Below, in pieces: positions 46,637-54,593 of a DNA stretch of 64,000 bases. Origin of the DNA: Prosthecobacter vanneervenii (GTDB lineage Bacteria; Verrucomicrobiota; Verrucomicrobiia; Verrucomicrobiales; Verrucomicrobiaceae); assembly GCF_014203095.1 (NCBI RefSeq), contig NZ_JACHIG010000001.1, forward strand, positions 682,001-746,000, written 5' to 3'. A model generated the notes under the pieces. That model did no database searches, had not been told where the DNA came from, and was given only the letters and a program-made list of their open reading frames with translations. The translations under genes and the position numbers were made by a program. Position 1 is the stretch's first letter. Every line of letters starts with the position of its first letter.

Positions 46637-47674
46637 CTACTTTAGCTGCTCCGCAATCTCGCGGAAGGCTTTGGAAGTGGCGGACTTGGCCGGATCTTCC
46701 AGCGCAATCGGGTGCCCCTGGTCGCCGCATTCACGCACCTGCATCTCAATGGGGATCTGCCCCAGGAGCGGCACGCCAAGACGCTTCGCCTCGTGCTCAC
46801 CGCCGCCTTTGCCAAAGATGTGGTACACCTGCCCGTCGCTGGGGCAGAGGAAATAACTCATGTTTTCGATGATGCCCAGGATCGGCACATTCACCTTCTG
46901 GAACATGCCCACCGCCTTGCGCGCATCAATGAGAGCCACTTCTTGCGGAGTCGTCACGATGACGGCTCCATCCACCGCCACGGTCTGCACAATGGTGAGC
47001 TGAATGTCCCCTGTGCCGGGCGGCAGATCCAGAACGAGAACATCAAGATTCTCCCACGCGACCTGCCGGAGGAACTGCTGTGTGTAGCGCGTCGCCACGG
47101 GACCACGCACGATCACGGGAGAGCCATCATCCAGCAGGAAGCCCATGGAGATGAGCTGCACACCGTACTTCTCCACAGGAATGATCTGCTGCTCGTCATT
47201 TTGGTAGGGGCGTTCGTCCGTGCCAAACATGAGCGGAATGCTGGGTCCGTAGAGGTCACAGTCGCAGAGCCCCACACGCAAACCGCTCTGACTGAGGGAA
47301 ATGGCAAGATTGGATGCCACGGTGCTCTTGCCCACGCCGCCTTTGCCGGAGGCCACGGCGATGATCTTTTTGACACCGGGAATGCTGGATTTGCCGAGCT
47401 TTTCAGACGCGGTAGTGCCTGCGCCAGGAGGGTCTTTGATGTCAAAGTTCAGCTTCACCTCCTTCACGCCAGCCACCTTTTTCAGCACGTCCATGGCCTG
47501 CTCATGGATGAGGCGGGGAATGTTGGGGTCACGCGTGCTCACGGAGATCTCCACGGTCACATTGGCTCCCTCGATCTGAATGCCCTTCACCAGCCCAAAA
47601 GAGATGATGTCACGGCTGAAGCCTGGGTAGCGGACTTGGCCAAGGGCGGTGCGGATGTCTTGTTCGGTGGGCAT
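46637..47674 (-). CDS. mrp: Mrp/NBP35-family iron-sulfur carrier ATPase
   Basis: 345 residues. An N-terminal MIP18/DUF59 domain (about 4-80) is followed by the P-loop ATPase: deviant Walker A GKGGVGKST at 110-118, DLYGPSIPLMFG, and VLVLDLPPGTGDIQLT. Mrp proteins assemble and deliver 4Fe-4S clusters. The C-x-x-C that normally bridges two subunits around residue 277 reads C-P-S-D here, with only one cysteine, an oddity for a cluster scaffold. The start ATG 47674 gives a family-like MPTEQDIRTALGQV. It seems to be a stand-alone gene. Confidence 0.94.
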   Translation of the reverse strand: MPTEQDIRTALGQVRYPGFSRDIISFGLVKGIQIEGANVTVEISVSTRDPNIPRLIHEQAMDVLKKVAGVKEVKLNFDIKDPPGAGTTASEKLGKSSIPGVKKIIAVASGKGGVGKSTVASNLAISLSQSGLRVGLCDCDLYGPSIPLMFGTDERPYQNDEQQIIPVEKYGVQLISMGFLLDDGSPVIVRGPVATRYTQQFLRQVAWENLDVLVLDLPPGTGDIQLTIVQTVAVDGAVIVTTPQEVALIDARKAVGMFQKVNVPILGIIENMSYFLCPSDGQVYHIFGKGGGEHEAKRLGVPLLGQIPIEMQVRECGDQGHPIALEDPAKSATSKAFREIAEQLK

Positions 47675-47755
47675 GGGAGGGGTTGGGATACGCCTGACGT
47701 AGCGTGAAAAGTCAAAAAGTGATAAGCAAAAAATGAAAAAGAGCGCCTAGGCACG

Positions 47756-47790
47756 GCGCAAAAAAACGCCGCCTGTTTCCAGGCGGCGTT
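47756..47790 (-). terminator. Rho-independent terminator of glnA
   Basis: An 11-bp perfect inverted repeat AACGCCGCCTG (47765-47775) / CAGGCGGCGTT (47780-47790), 4-nt loop. On the minus strand it runs into a seven-T tract (GCGTTTTTTTG), 28 bp after the glnA stop. Confidence 0.92.
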
Positions 47791-47818
47791 CGGGGAGAGT
47801 TCAGAACTCTGAAGCCGA

Positions 47819-48835
47819 TCAGGGCTTCGGAACTTCGGAGATCGTCTTGAGGATGCGGGAGGCGATCTGGTAAGGATTGCCCTGGCTGTTCGGACGACGG
47901 TCTTCCAGGTAGCCTTTCCAGCCGTTTTTCTTGAAGCTGTGCGGCACACGGATGGAAGCACCGCGGTCGGCGATACCCCAGGAGAACTTGTCGATGCTCT
48001 GGGTCTCATGCAGACCGGTAAGGCGCATGTGGTTGTCCGGACCATAGACGGCGATGTGCTCCATGCAGTTCTTCTCGAACTGGGCCATGAGGGCGAGGAA
48101 GTAGGGCTCGCCGCCGGTTTCGCGCAGGTATTTGGTGGAGAAGTTGGCGTGCATGCCGGAGCCGTTCCAGTCGGTGGCGCCCAGAGGCTTGCAGTGGTAC
48201 TCGACGTCCACGCAATACTTTTCGCACAGGCGGTTCAGCAGGTAGCGGGCCACCCACACTTGGTCGGCAGCGGTCTTGGAGCCCTTGCCGAAAATCTGGA
48301 ATTCCCACTGACCCTTGGCCACTTCGGCGTTGATGCCTTCGTGATTGATCCCTGCGTCAAGGCAGAGGTCAAGGTGTTCTTCGACGATCTGACGGGCGAT
48401 GTCGCCAACGTTCTTGTAGCCCACACCCGTATAGTAGGGGCCTTGGGGGGCGGGATAGCCGTTCTCAGGGAAGCCAAGGGGGCGACCGTCCTGGTAGAGG
48501 AAATATTCCTGCTCGAAACCAAACCAGGCGTCCGGATCGTCAAGGATCGTGGCACGGTCGTTGGAGGAGTGAGGGGTGCCGTCGGCATTGTAAACTTCGC
48601 ACATGACGAGCACACCGTTCTTGCGGCTGCTGTCAGGATACACGGCCACAGGCTTCAGCACGCAGTCAGAGCTGCCGCCAGGGGCCTGTTGGGTGGAAGA
48701 ACCGTCAAAGCCCCAATCGGGAAGCTCTTCCAGCTTGGGGAAGCTGGCAAAATCTTTGAGCTGGGTCTTGCTGCGGAGGTTGCGGACCGGCTGATAACCG
48801 TCCAGCCAGATGTATTCGAGTTTGTATTTGGCCAT
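47819..48835 (-). CDS. glnA: glutamine synthetase, GSII (beta-grasp, eukaryote-like) type
   Basis: ATP-dependent ligation of ammonia to glutamate. The 338-residue length and sequence belong to the short GSII class: MAKYKLEYIWLDGYQPVRNL at the start, WGFDGSSTQQAPGGSSDC, GFEQEYFLY (metal-binding Glu), AEVAKGQWEFQIFG, GSGMHANFS and DRGASIRVPHS (glutamate-binding). Adenylylation control of GSI enzymes does not apply to this class. The conserved start is ATG 48835. An in-frame ATG at 48946 lies behind a strong ribosome site, so a longer product of 375 residues cannot be excluded. It is divergent from the kinase/PP2C genes. Confidence 0.96.
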   Translation of the reverse strand: MAKYKLEYIWLDGYQPVRNLRSKTQLKDFASFPKLEELPDWGFDGSSTQQAPGGSSDCVLKPVAVYPDSSRKNGVLVMCEVYNADGTPHSSNDRATILDDPDAWFGFEQEYFLYQDGRPLGFPENGYPAPQGPYYTGVGYKNVGDIARQIVEEHLDLCLDAGINHEGINAEVAKGQWEFQIFGKGSKTAADQVWVARYLLNRLCEKYCVDVEYHCKPLGATDWNGSGMHANFSTKYLRETGGEPYFLALMAQFEKNCMEHIAVYGPDNHMRLTGLHETQSIDKFSWGIADRGASIRVPHSFKKNGWKGYLEDRRPNSQGNPYQIASRILKTISEVPKP

Positions 48836-48868
48836 GGTTGCTTGTGTGTGTTTTTCGCCAATTAAAGA

Positions 48869-48883
48869 GGCGGTAAAACCGCC
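48869..48883 (-). promoter_or_regulatory. hairpin in the glnA leader
   Basis: A 6-bp perfect inverted repeat GGCGGT/ACCGCC with a 3-nt loop, 34 bp upstream of the conserved glnA start. Possible RNA-level control element or chance. No riboswitch class was recognised. Confidence 0.3.
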
Positions 48884-48945
48884 CCGAGCACTGGCGGCCT
48901 CGAAAAGAGCACTTCCCATGCCAGACGCGAGACAAATTTTCCACA

Positions 48946-48965
48946 TCTTGCATTTTTATCCTCCT
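48946..48965 (-). promoter_or_regulatory. strong Shine-Dalgarno in the glnA leader
   Basis: On the minus strand a perfect AGGAGG (48960-48965) is followed, with 6 nt spacing, by an ATG at 48953 that is out of frame with glnA, and 13 nt away by an ATG at 48946 that is in frame. The conserved glnA start at 48835 has no such site. This suggests either a leader peptide or an N-terminal extension of glutamine synthetase. Confidence 0.4.
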
Positions 48966-49011
48966 AGTGACGGCCCTATCTAGCCTCTCTTATCCACCAC
49001 CTGAAGACACT

Positions 49012-49033
49012 TGCACCCCGGGTGCATGCACCC
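49012..49033. promoter_or_regulatory. triple inverted heptamer in the glnA / kinase divergent region
   Basis: Three alternating copies of the heptamer TGCACCC and its complement occur in a row: TGCACCC (49012-49018), one base, GGGTGCA (49020-49026), TGCACCC (49027-49033). The last two form a perfect 14-bp palindrome. It lies 17-38 bp before the preferred kinase start and about 180 bp from the conserved glnA start, a good position for an operator serving either gene. Confidence 0.45.
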
Positions 49034-49049
49034 AAGAGTACTCCGCACC

Positions 49050-49451
49050 ATGCAAGAAGCCAAAAACACCCAGCGCGCCCTCGTCCGCATCGGCTACGAC
49101 GGCCGTGTGCACAAATATTTCCGCGGCTCCAATGCCGCGGACCGCTTCGCCAACGAGGTGAAGGTGCTCAAGGTGCTGGAGGAACGCGGCTGCGAGTATG
49201 TACCACGAGTGCTGGAGGCCCACCCGGACCAGCTCTATCTCGTAACGACAAACTGCGGCTCGGTGGTCGAGCGTATCAGCGAGGCCAAGCTCAAGGATCT
49301 CTTCGGCAGCCTGGAACGTGACTACGGGGTGCGCCATGAGGATCCCTTCACCAGAAACGTGACCTATCGCCATAGCGACGGCCGGTTCTGCCTCATCGAC
49401 TTCGAACTCGCCACCATTCTCGACGCCCCGTCTCCGCCTCCTGCCGCATGA
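49050..49451 (+). CDS. miniature RIO-like protein kinase
   Basis: 133 residues from ATG 49050, about half a normal kinase domain, yet the catalytic elements are present in order: the ATP-binding Lys22 in VHKYFRG, Glu36 in FANEVKVL (helix C), a hinge-like LVTTNCGSVV (64-73), the catalytic-loop pattern His96-x-Asp98-x4-Asn103 in HEDPFTRN, and the metal-binding Asp117 in LIDFELA (DFE for DFG). The glycine-rich loop is rudimentary (RIGYDGRV) and everything after the DFE strand, i.e. the activation segment and most of the C-lobe, is missing. The stop overlaps the PP2C start (ATGA), so kinase and phosphatase are co-translated. A TTG at 49011 would translate the operator-like repeat and is unlikely. 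Confidence 0.8.
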   Translation: MQEAKNTQRALVRIGYDGRVHKYFRGSNAADRFANEVKVLKVLEERGCEYVPRVLEAHPDQLYLVTTNCGSVVERISEAKLKDLFGSLERDYGVRHEDPFTRNVTYRHSDGRFCLIDFELATILDAPSPPPAA

Positions 49452-50260
49452 GCGACACCCAACCTGCAACAGCTTCACACATTCACTGGTCCGGAATGAC
49501 CCACCCCGGCCGTGTACGTCAAAACAATGAGGACACCTTCCTGGCTCTCAATTTCGATGCCCGCGAGATGCGTTACCTGGGCAAAATCGGCGAATCCCAC
49601 CTGGACACCGGAGACTTTGTCTTCGCCGTGAGCGATGGCATGGGCGGCGCAAAATCCGGAGAATTTGCCAGCAAGATCGCGGCTGAAAAGATCACCCGGC
49701 TTCTGCCCAAGAGCTTCAAGCAGTCTGCACAGCACATGACCGTGGGCTATGGCGATGTGCTCATCGAGCTCTTCCACTCCATCCAAAAAGACCTTCTCCA
49801 TCTGGGTCGCCACTACGAAGAGTGCCGTGGCATGGGGGCCACCCTCAGCCTCGGCTGGTTCACCCCGGGCTGGATGCACTTTGCCCATGTGGGGGACAGC
49901 CGCATCTACTGGCTGCCCAAAGGCGGACAAATGAAGCAGCTGACGCATGACCACACCTACGTGGGCTGGCTCATGCGCAAGGGCGAGATCAACGAACGGC
50001 AGGCACGCACCCATCCTCGCAAGAGCGTGCTCACGCAGGTGCTCGGTGCTGGCAGCCAAAACCTGGAGCCGCAGGTGGGCTCCGTGCAGTATGAGCGCGG
50101 CGACCGCTTCCTCTTCTGCACAGACGGCGTGATCGATGGCATCTGGGACCATCGCCTGGGAGACATGCTGGCGCAGCACGATGCCAAGGCCATCGTGGAC
50201 TATGCCGTGACAGAATCCGGCCGGGACAATGCCAGTGCGGTTGTGGTGGAAATCCTCTGA
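49448..50260 (+). CDS. PP2C-family serine/threonine protein phosphatase
   Basis: 270 residues with all metal-site motifs of bacterial PP2C enzymes (PrpC/Stp1 type): GRVRQNNEDTF (residues 22-32), VSDGMGGAKSGEFAS (about 59-73), MHFAHVGDSRIYWL, LFCTDGVIDGI and the terminal RDNASAVVVEIL. It is a cytosolic Mn/Mg-dependent phosphatase. The gene overlaps the mini-kinase by 4 bp, indicating coordinated synthesis and possibly opposing action on the same substrate. Compared with PrpC the catalytic core is complete, with only a small insertion before the first strand. Confidence 0.94.
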   Translation: MSDTQPATASHIHWSGMTHPGRVRQNNEDTFLALNFDAREMRYLGKIGESHLDTGDFVFAVSDGMGGAKSGEFASKIAAEKITRLLPKSFKQSAQHMTVGYGDVLIELFHSIQKDLLHLGRHYEECRGMGATLSLGWFTPGWMHFAHVGDSRIYWLPKGGQMKQLTHDHTYVGWLMRKGEINERQARTHPRKSVLTQVLGAGSQNLEPQVGSVQYERGDRFLFCTDGVIDGIWDHRLGDMLAQHDAKAIVDYAVTESGRDNASAVVVEIL

Positions 50261-50348
50261 TCATCCATCACCGCACAACATCCGGCCACCCATCCCCAAA
50301 CGGCGCGGAGCAGCGCCCGGGCATCGGCTGCATGTTTCATGACCAACC

Positions 50349-50768
50349 ATGAAACGCAACGATCCCATCTCCCACATCATGTCCCGCAACGTGGTCACCG
50401 CACACCACGGTGACCCGATCTCCAAGGTGCGCGCCCTCGTCCGCCAGCACGGCGTCCATCATATCCCCGTCGTCAGCGGCGACCAGCTCGTCGGAATCAT
50501 CACTTGGAGCGACATCCTGCGCGTCAGCTTTGGCGATGCCTTCCACACTGACGAGCGCACCGTGGACGCCACGCTGGACCACACCCTTTCCCTGGAGCAG
50601 ATCATGCAGAAAAACCCTGTCACTCTGGCGGAAACCGGCACCGTTCGTGAGGCGGCGGAGATCCTCGCAGGCGGCAGCTTCCACTCCGTCCCGATTGTCT
50701 CTGGCAGCAAACTCGTCGGCATCGTGACCTCTACGGACATCATCAAGTATCTGCTCGATCAGTTCTGA
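50349..50768 (+). CDS. two-CBS-domain protein
   Basis: 139 residues consisting only of a CBS pair (Bateman module). CBS1 begins PISHIMSRNVVTAHHGDPISKV and ends GIITWSDILRV. CBS2 begins LEQIMQKNPVTLAETGTVREA and ends GIVTSTDIIKYLLDQF. Such modules bind adenosyl nucleotides and report energy state to a partner. It lies 88 bp after the phosphatase on the same strand, so it may share that transcript, but its partner is not evident. Confidence 0.92.
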   Translation: MKRNDPISHIMSRNVVTAHHGDPISKVRALVRQHGVHHIPVVSGDQLVGIITWSDILRVSFGDAFHTDERTVDATLDHTLSLEQIMQKNPVTLAETGTVREAAEILAGGSFHSVPIVSGSKLVGIVTSTDIIKYLLDQF

Positions 50769-50822
50769 GGCGCAGCATTCTTCTTTGCCGTGCGCCCAAT
50801 GCTGAGATAGGGTCGCCGCAGC

Positions 50823-53447
50823 ATGCCTACGCCTCGGAGTCTATTCATCACCGCAGCCATCCTCGCTCTTCCTGCCGCACTCAGCGCGGCGGGGCTGTCG
50901 GAGACTTCCGAATACCTCTCGGCACATCAGGCTCTGGCAGACGGACTGCCCGGTGTGGCAGGGGTCAAAGCTGAGCGCCTGCTCAAGCAAAAAGGCTGGA
51001 CCCGTGTGGAAACGCGCGAGCTGGCTACATTTGCCGCCGAGGCATGGACGCGTGCCGATGATGGTGCCCGCGTTCTGGCACTAGCAGATGCCTACGACCT
51101 CGATCATGAGCTCTTCTGGCGCGGACAGGCGCTTGCCTTGATCGGAGATCTGACTGCTGCACGCACCGCCTTGTCCGAGGAGGGCGCTTCAGCCAGACAT
51201 CCCCGCAGCGATTTGCTTCTGGCCCAGATACTGGCCTCGATGGGGGAAAACGCCGAGGCACGCAGCGTGGCCTCGGCCTTGCTGACATCATCAGACTCCG
51301 CACTGCAATCCCGCGCTCGGCTGCTCCTCAGCGAAATCGACCTCGACGAAAACAGGGCGCCTGCCGGCCTTTCGTCAAAAGACGAGAGTGCCCCCGCACG
51401 ATTCCTCCGCGCACGCGCACTGCTGCAGAGCGGGCAAATCACGCAGGCAGAGCAAATCCTTGAATCGGTGAGAAATTCCCAGGCTGGCGGAGAGCACATG
51501 CATCAGGCCGCCACACTGCTCCAGATGGAGGCCCTGCTGCGCCAAAACCACGCAGCAGAGGCCCAGGAGCTGTTGCTCAAATTTCTCGATACCACCGCAG
51601 ACACCAGTCTGTGGACGGAGGCCTTTGATCTGCTCAACCGCATCCACCAGGCCACCTCTTCTCAAGCCACGCTGCCAGAGCTGGTGCTTCGCTGGGTCTC
51701 CTCTGGCAACACCGCCCAGCAGCAGCCGGATCCACCACCGGTGCTGGCAGCCGCCACGGCGGAGTTTCGCGGGCATGCCCTCTACCTGACCGCCCAATGG
51801 CTGGCCGCTCAGAAGCGGGATGACGAGACCCTTGGCATGCTCGAGGCCCTGCTGCAGATGAATCCTTCTCATCCACGCTACCGCGAAGCGATGCATCTGG
51901 CCATGGAGCTCTACGCCAGCCACCACACGGATGACCGGGTGCTGGCGCTTGCAGATGCCTGGCGCAGGCAGTTTGGCGGCGCCCCGGTACCGGTTGATTT
52001 TGCCGTAGGCGGCATTCTCTTCAGGCGCGGCGAGGCAAAGCAGGCGATGGAAATTTTCCAAAGCGCCGCCAATGTGGCCGCCACCCTCACCGAGCGCAGG
52101 CGCGCACTTTTTAATGCTGCTGTAGCCGCCGTCTCCGCAGGCGACTCCGCACTCTACCAGAGCCTGCTGGGCCAGCTGGAGGTCGTGACCAATGGCTCCG
52201 CTGGCAAGGACACCGGAGATTCCGCAGCCACGCTGGAACTGGAAAAAGCCCTCTACCTCGCCTCAAGGCGCAGCCCCGAGACCGAGAAGGCCCTGCGTGC
52301 CTTCATCCGCACTTATCCAAAACACCAGCGCTTCGCGGATGGCTGTATCGCGCTGGCAGAATGGTTGCTGCTCTCCGCTCCGCCACGCATAGATGAAGCA
52401 GGCAAGGCGCTCGACAATGCCACCACCGCCGCCGAGCTCTCTCCTGCGCAGCGTGAGCGCATCGGTTACACCCGCCTTTGGATCAAGGATGCCTCGGGAG
52501 AGCTCAAATCACTGGTGGCTGATGCCGCAGATTTCATCAAAGCCTGGCCCAAAAGCCCCCTCCTTCCAGAGGTGCGCATGAAGATCGCCGGAGCCTACTA
52601 CCGCCTGGAGGATTACGCCAACGCACGCACGGAGTTTGAGATCATCGCCAAGGAGTATCCGGAGACTGCGCACGCAGATACCGCCCTTTACTTCGCCGCC
52701 ATGTCCGCCACATCAGTCATGAGCGTCGAAGGTCGTGCGCGAGCTCTGGAGATCTGGGATGAACTGGCTCAGAAAAATGGACCGCTGGCTGTGGCCGCAC
52801 GCCGTCAGCAGGCGCTCTCCGAGCGCTTGCAGGGCAATCATCTGGCCGCCCTCACCGCCCTGGATCAGGTGCTGGCCATGAAAGCACTGGACCATGAGCA
52901 GCGCCTCACAACGCAGTGTGAAAAGGCCGAACTCCTGCTCCTGCTGGGCAAGACCGAACCTGCTCGCCTGGACGCAGCCGCCGATCTGCTGGATGCCTTC
53001 CTCGCAGATCATTCACTGTCCTTCATGTGGAAGGCCCGCGCCGGATTCACCCTCGCATCCGTGCATCATGATGCCCGTCGCGACACTGAGGCGCTGGAAG
53101 CCTGCTACAATGTCCTGCGCGCCGCAGAGATGACACCGCCCGCCAGTCCGGCTGACTACATCTGGTTTTCAAAAGCAGGCTTCTTTGGCGTGGACCTGCT
53201 CGAAGCCACCCGCCAGTGGGACGCAGCCGCACGTCTGGCAGAGCAGATAGCCCAGCGCCCGGGAGACCGCTCCAGCGAGGCGCGTGATCGTGCTACCAAG
53301 ATCCGCCTGGAGCATTTCCTCTGGGAAGGCCCCGCTCCCACACCTCCCAAGGTGCTGAAAATGGAATCACCTCCTGCAGACAAACCCGCTCCCACATCAG
53401 CGTCCGACAAAGGAGGGAGCAAAGGCACGAAGAAAAAATCAAGGTAG
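50823..53447 (+). CDS. exported TPR-repeat protein
   Basis: 874 residues. A signal peptide (1-22, MPTPRSLFITAAILALPAALSAA) is followed by an almost entirely alpha-helical chain of Ala/Leu-rich tetratricopeptide-like repeats. Clear units occur, for example, around VRMKIAGAYYRLEDYANARTEF and DTALYFAAMSATSV. The C-terminal 35 residues are Pro/Lys/Ser-rich (SDKGGSKGTKKKS). TPR scaffolds of this size in the periplasm or outer membrane often serve in assembly complexes. It starts 54 bp after the CBS gene. No enzymatic motif is visible. Confidence 0.82.
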   Translation: MPTPRSLFITAAILALPAALSAAGLSETSEYLSAHQALADGLPGVAGVKAERLLKQKGWTRVETRELATFAAEAWTRADDGARVLALADAYDLDHELFWRGQALALIGDLTAARTALSEEGASARHPRSDLLLAQILASMGENAEARSVASALLTSSDSALQSRARLLLSEIDLDENRAPAGLSSKDESAPARFLRARALLQSGQITQAEQILESVRNSQAGGEHMHQAATLLQMEALLRQNHAAEAQELLLKFLDTTADTSLWTEAFDLLNRIHQATSSQATLPELVLRWVSSGNTAQQQPDPPPVLAAATAEFRGHALYLTAQWLAAQKRDDETLGMLEALLQMNPSHPRYREAMHLAMELYASHHTDDRVLALADAWRRQFGGAPVPVDFAVGGILFRRGEAKQAMEIFQSAANVAATLTERRRALFNAAVAAVSAGDSALYQSLLGQLEVVTNGSAGKDTGDSAATLELEKALYLASRRSPETEKALRAFIRTYPKHQRFADGCIALAEWLLLSAPPRIDEAGKALDNATTAAELSPAQRERIGYTRLWIKDASGELKSLVADAADFIKAWPKSPLLPEVRMKIAGAYYRLEDYANARTEFEIIAKEYPETAHADTALYFAAMSATSVMSVEGRARALEIWDELAQKNGPLAVAARRQQALSERLQGNHLAALTALDQVLAMKALDHEQRLTTQCEKAELLLLLGKTEPARLDAAADLLDAFLADHSLSFMWKARAGFTLASVHHDARRDTEALEACYNVLRAAEMTPPASPADYIWFSKAGFFGVDLLEATRQWDAAARLAEQIAQRPGDRSSEARDRATKIRLEHFLWEGPAPTPPKVLKMESPPADKPAPTSASDKGGSKGTKKKSR

Positions 53448-53824
53448 GGAAAGCTGCGTTAAAAAGGAACCTTCCCTGCTGCCACGGAGAGTCCGGGCGT
53501 ATGTGCTGCTACAGCATTCTTTAGCCCCGCCTGTGAAAAACATCTTGCATCCTGGCCCGGCATCTCGCACACTCTCCTCCGTTCCAAGTTCTCTCAACTT
53601 GGTGAACACTTGGTGTTGTTCCCGGCAGGATTGCCGAAGTTTCCCAGCCTGGTGCTGCTGAAACGCGACCCCGCAGCTGCTGCGTGGCCGTCATTCCTTC
53701 CGGTACACATCGCGGCGATGCCGCTCTCCCCCCCGCCCCCCACATTTCCCAAACCCCACCGCACGGTAGGTCGGCACATGGCCGCACACCTTCCGTTGCA
53801 TTCCCAACCGACATCGTTCTCATC
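53448..53824. other. intergenic region upstream of yebC
   Basis: 377 bp without a credible gene. A 7-bp perfect inverted repeat CCAAGTT/AACTTGG (53584-53602, 5-nt loop) is present, not followed by a T-run. It probably carries the yebC-rho promoter, but no hexamer pair could be fixed with confidence. Confidence 0.5.
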
Positions 53825-54574
53825 ATGGCAGGCCACAATAAATGGTCCAAAATCAAGCGTGGCAAAGCCATCACGGATGCCAAGCGCGGCAATGCCTTCA
53901 GCAAGCTGGCCAAGGAAATCACCCTCGCAGCCAAGCATGGCGGCGGCAGCCCTGACATGAACGCACGCCTGCGCAGCGCCATCCTGGCGGCTCGCGCGGC
54001 CAACATGCCCAACGACAACATCGACCGCGCCATCAAAAAAGGCACCGGAGAGCTGGGCGGAGCTCAGATCGAGGAAGTCGTTTACGAAGCCTATGCCCCA
54101 GGCGGTGTCGCCATGATGATCGAAGTCGTCACCGACAACCGCAACCGCAGCTTCAACGACATCCGCGTCCTGCTTTCCAAAAATCAGGGCACTCTGGCGG
54201 ACTCTGGCAGCGTGGCCTACCTCTTTGCGCGCCTTGGAGAAATCCGCCTCGACAAAGCTGCAGGCACTGAGGATCAGATCATGGAAGCCGCCCTGGAAGC
54301 AGGAGCCGAGGACATCCAGGAAGACGGCGACGACTGGGTCGTCTATACCGCCACAGACCAGCTTTTCCAGGTGGCAGGTGCTCTGCGCGAAAAAGGGCTC
54401 AACTCACGCTCTCAGAAGCTCATCCAGCAGCCGCAGACCACCATCACCATCAGCGACGTGGCCACCGCCAAGGCACTCGTCAACCTCTACGACGTTCTCG
54501 ACGACTACGACGACACGCAGAACGTGCACGCCAATTTTGAAATCGACGACTCAATTGCCGATCAGCTCGATTAA
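53825..54574 (+). CDS. yebC: YebC/PmpR-family protein (transcriptional regulator / translation factor)
   Basis: 249 residues from ATG 53825, beginning with the diagnostic MAGHNKWSKIKRGKAITDAKRG. Other family blocks are ANMPNDNIDRAIKKGTGEL, YEAYAPGGVAMMIEVVTDN (acidic face) and SGSVAYLFARLGEI. The family includes DNA-binding regulators and, by recent evidence, factors that relieve ribosome stalling. The frame upstream to 53684 is open but has unrelated composition. The stop is 19 bp before rho, so the two are likely co-transcribed. Confidence 0.96.
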   Translation: MAGHNKWSKIKRGKAITDAKRGNAFSKLAKEITLAAKHGGGSPDMNARLRSAILAARAANMPNDNIDRAIKKGTGELGGAQIEEVVYEAYAPGGVAMMIEVVTDNRNRSFNDIRVLLSKNQGTLADSGSVAYLFARLGEIRLDKAAGTEDQIMEAALEAGAEDIQEDGDDWVVYTATDQLFQVAGALREKGLNSRSQKLIQQPQTTITISDVATAKALVNLYDVLDDYDDTQNVHANFEIDDSIADQLD

Positions 54575-54593
54575 TCCCCTTTCCATCCCGCTT

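Noticed and set aside
54225-54593. N-terminal extension of Rho into yebC
   Set aside because: The extra sequence is Ser/Arg/Pro-rich and overlaps the certain yebC frame; ATG 54594 is well placed after the yebC stop.
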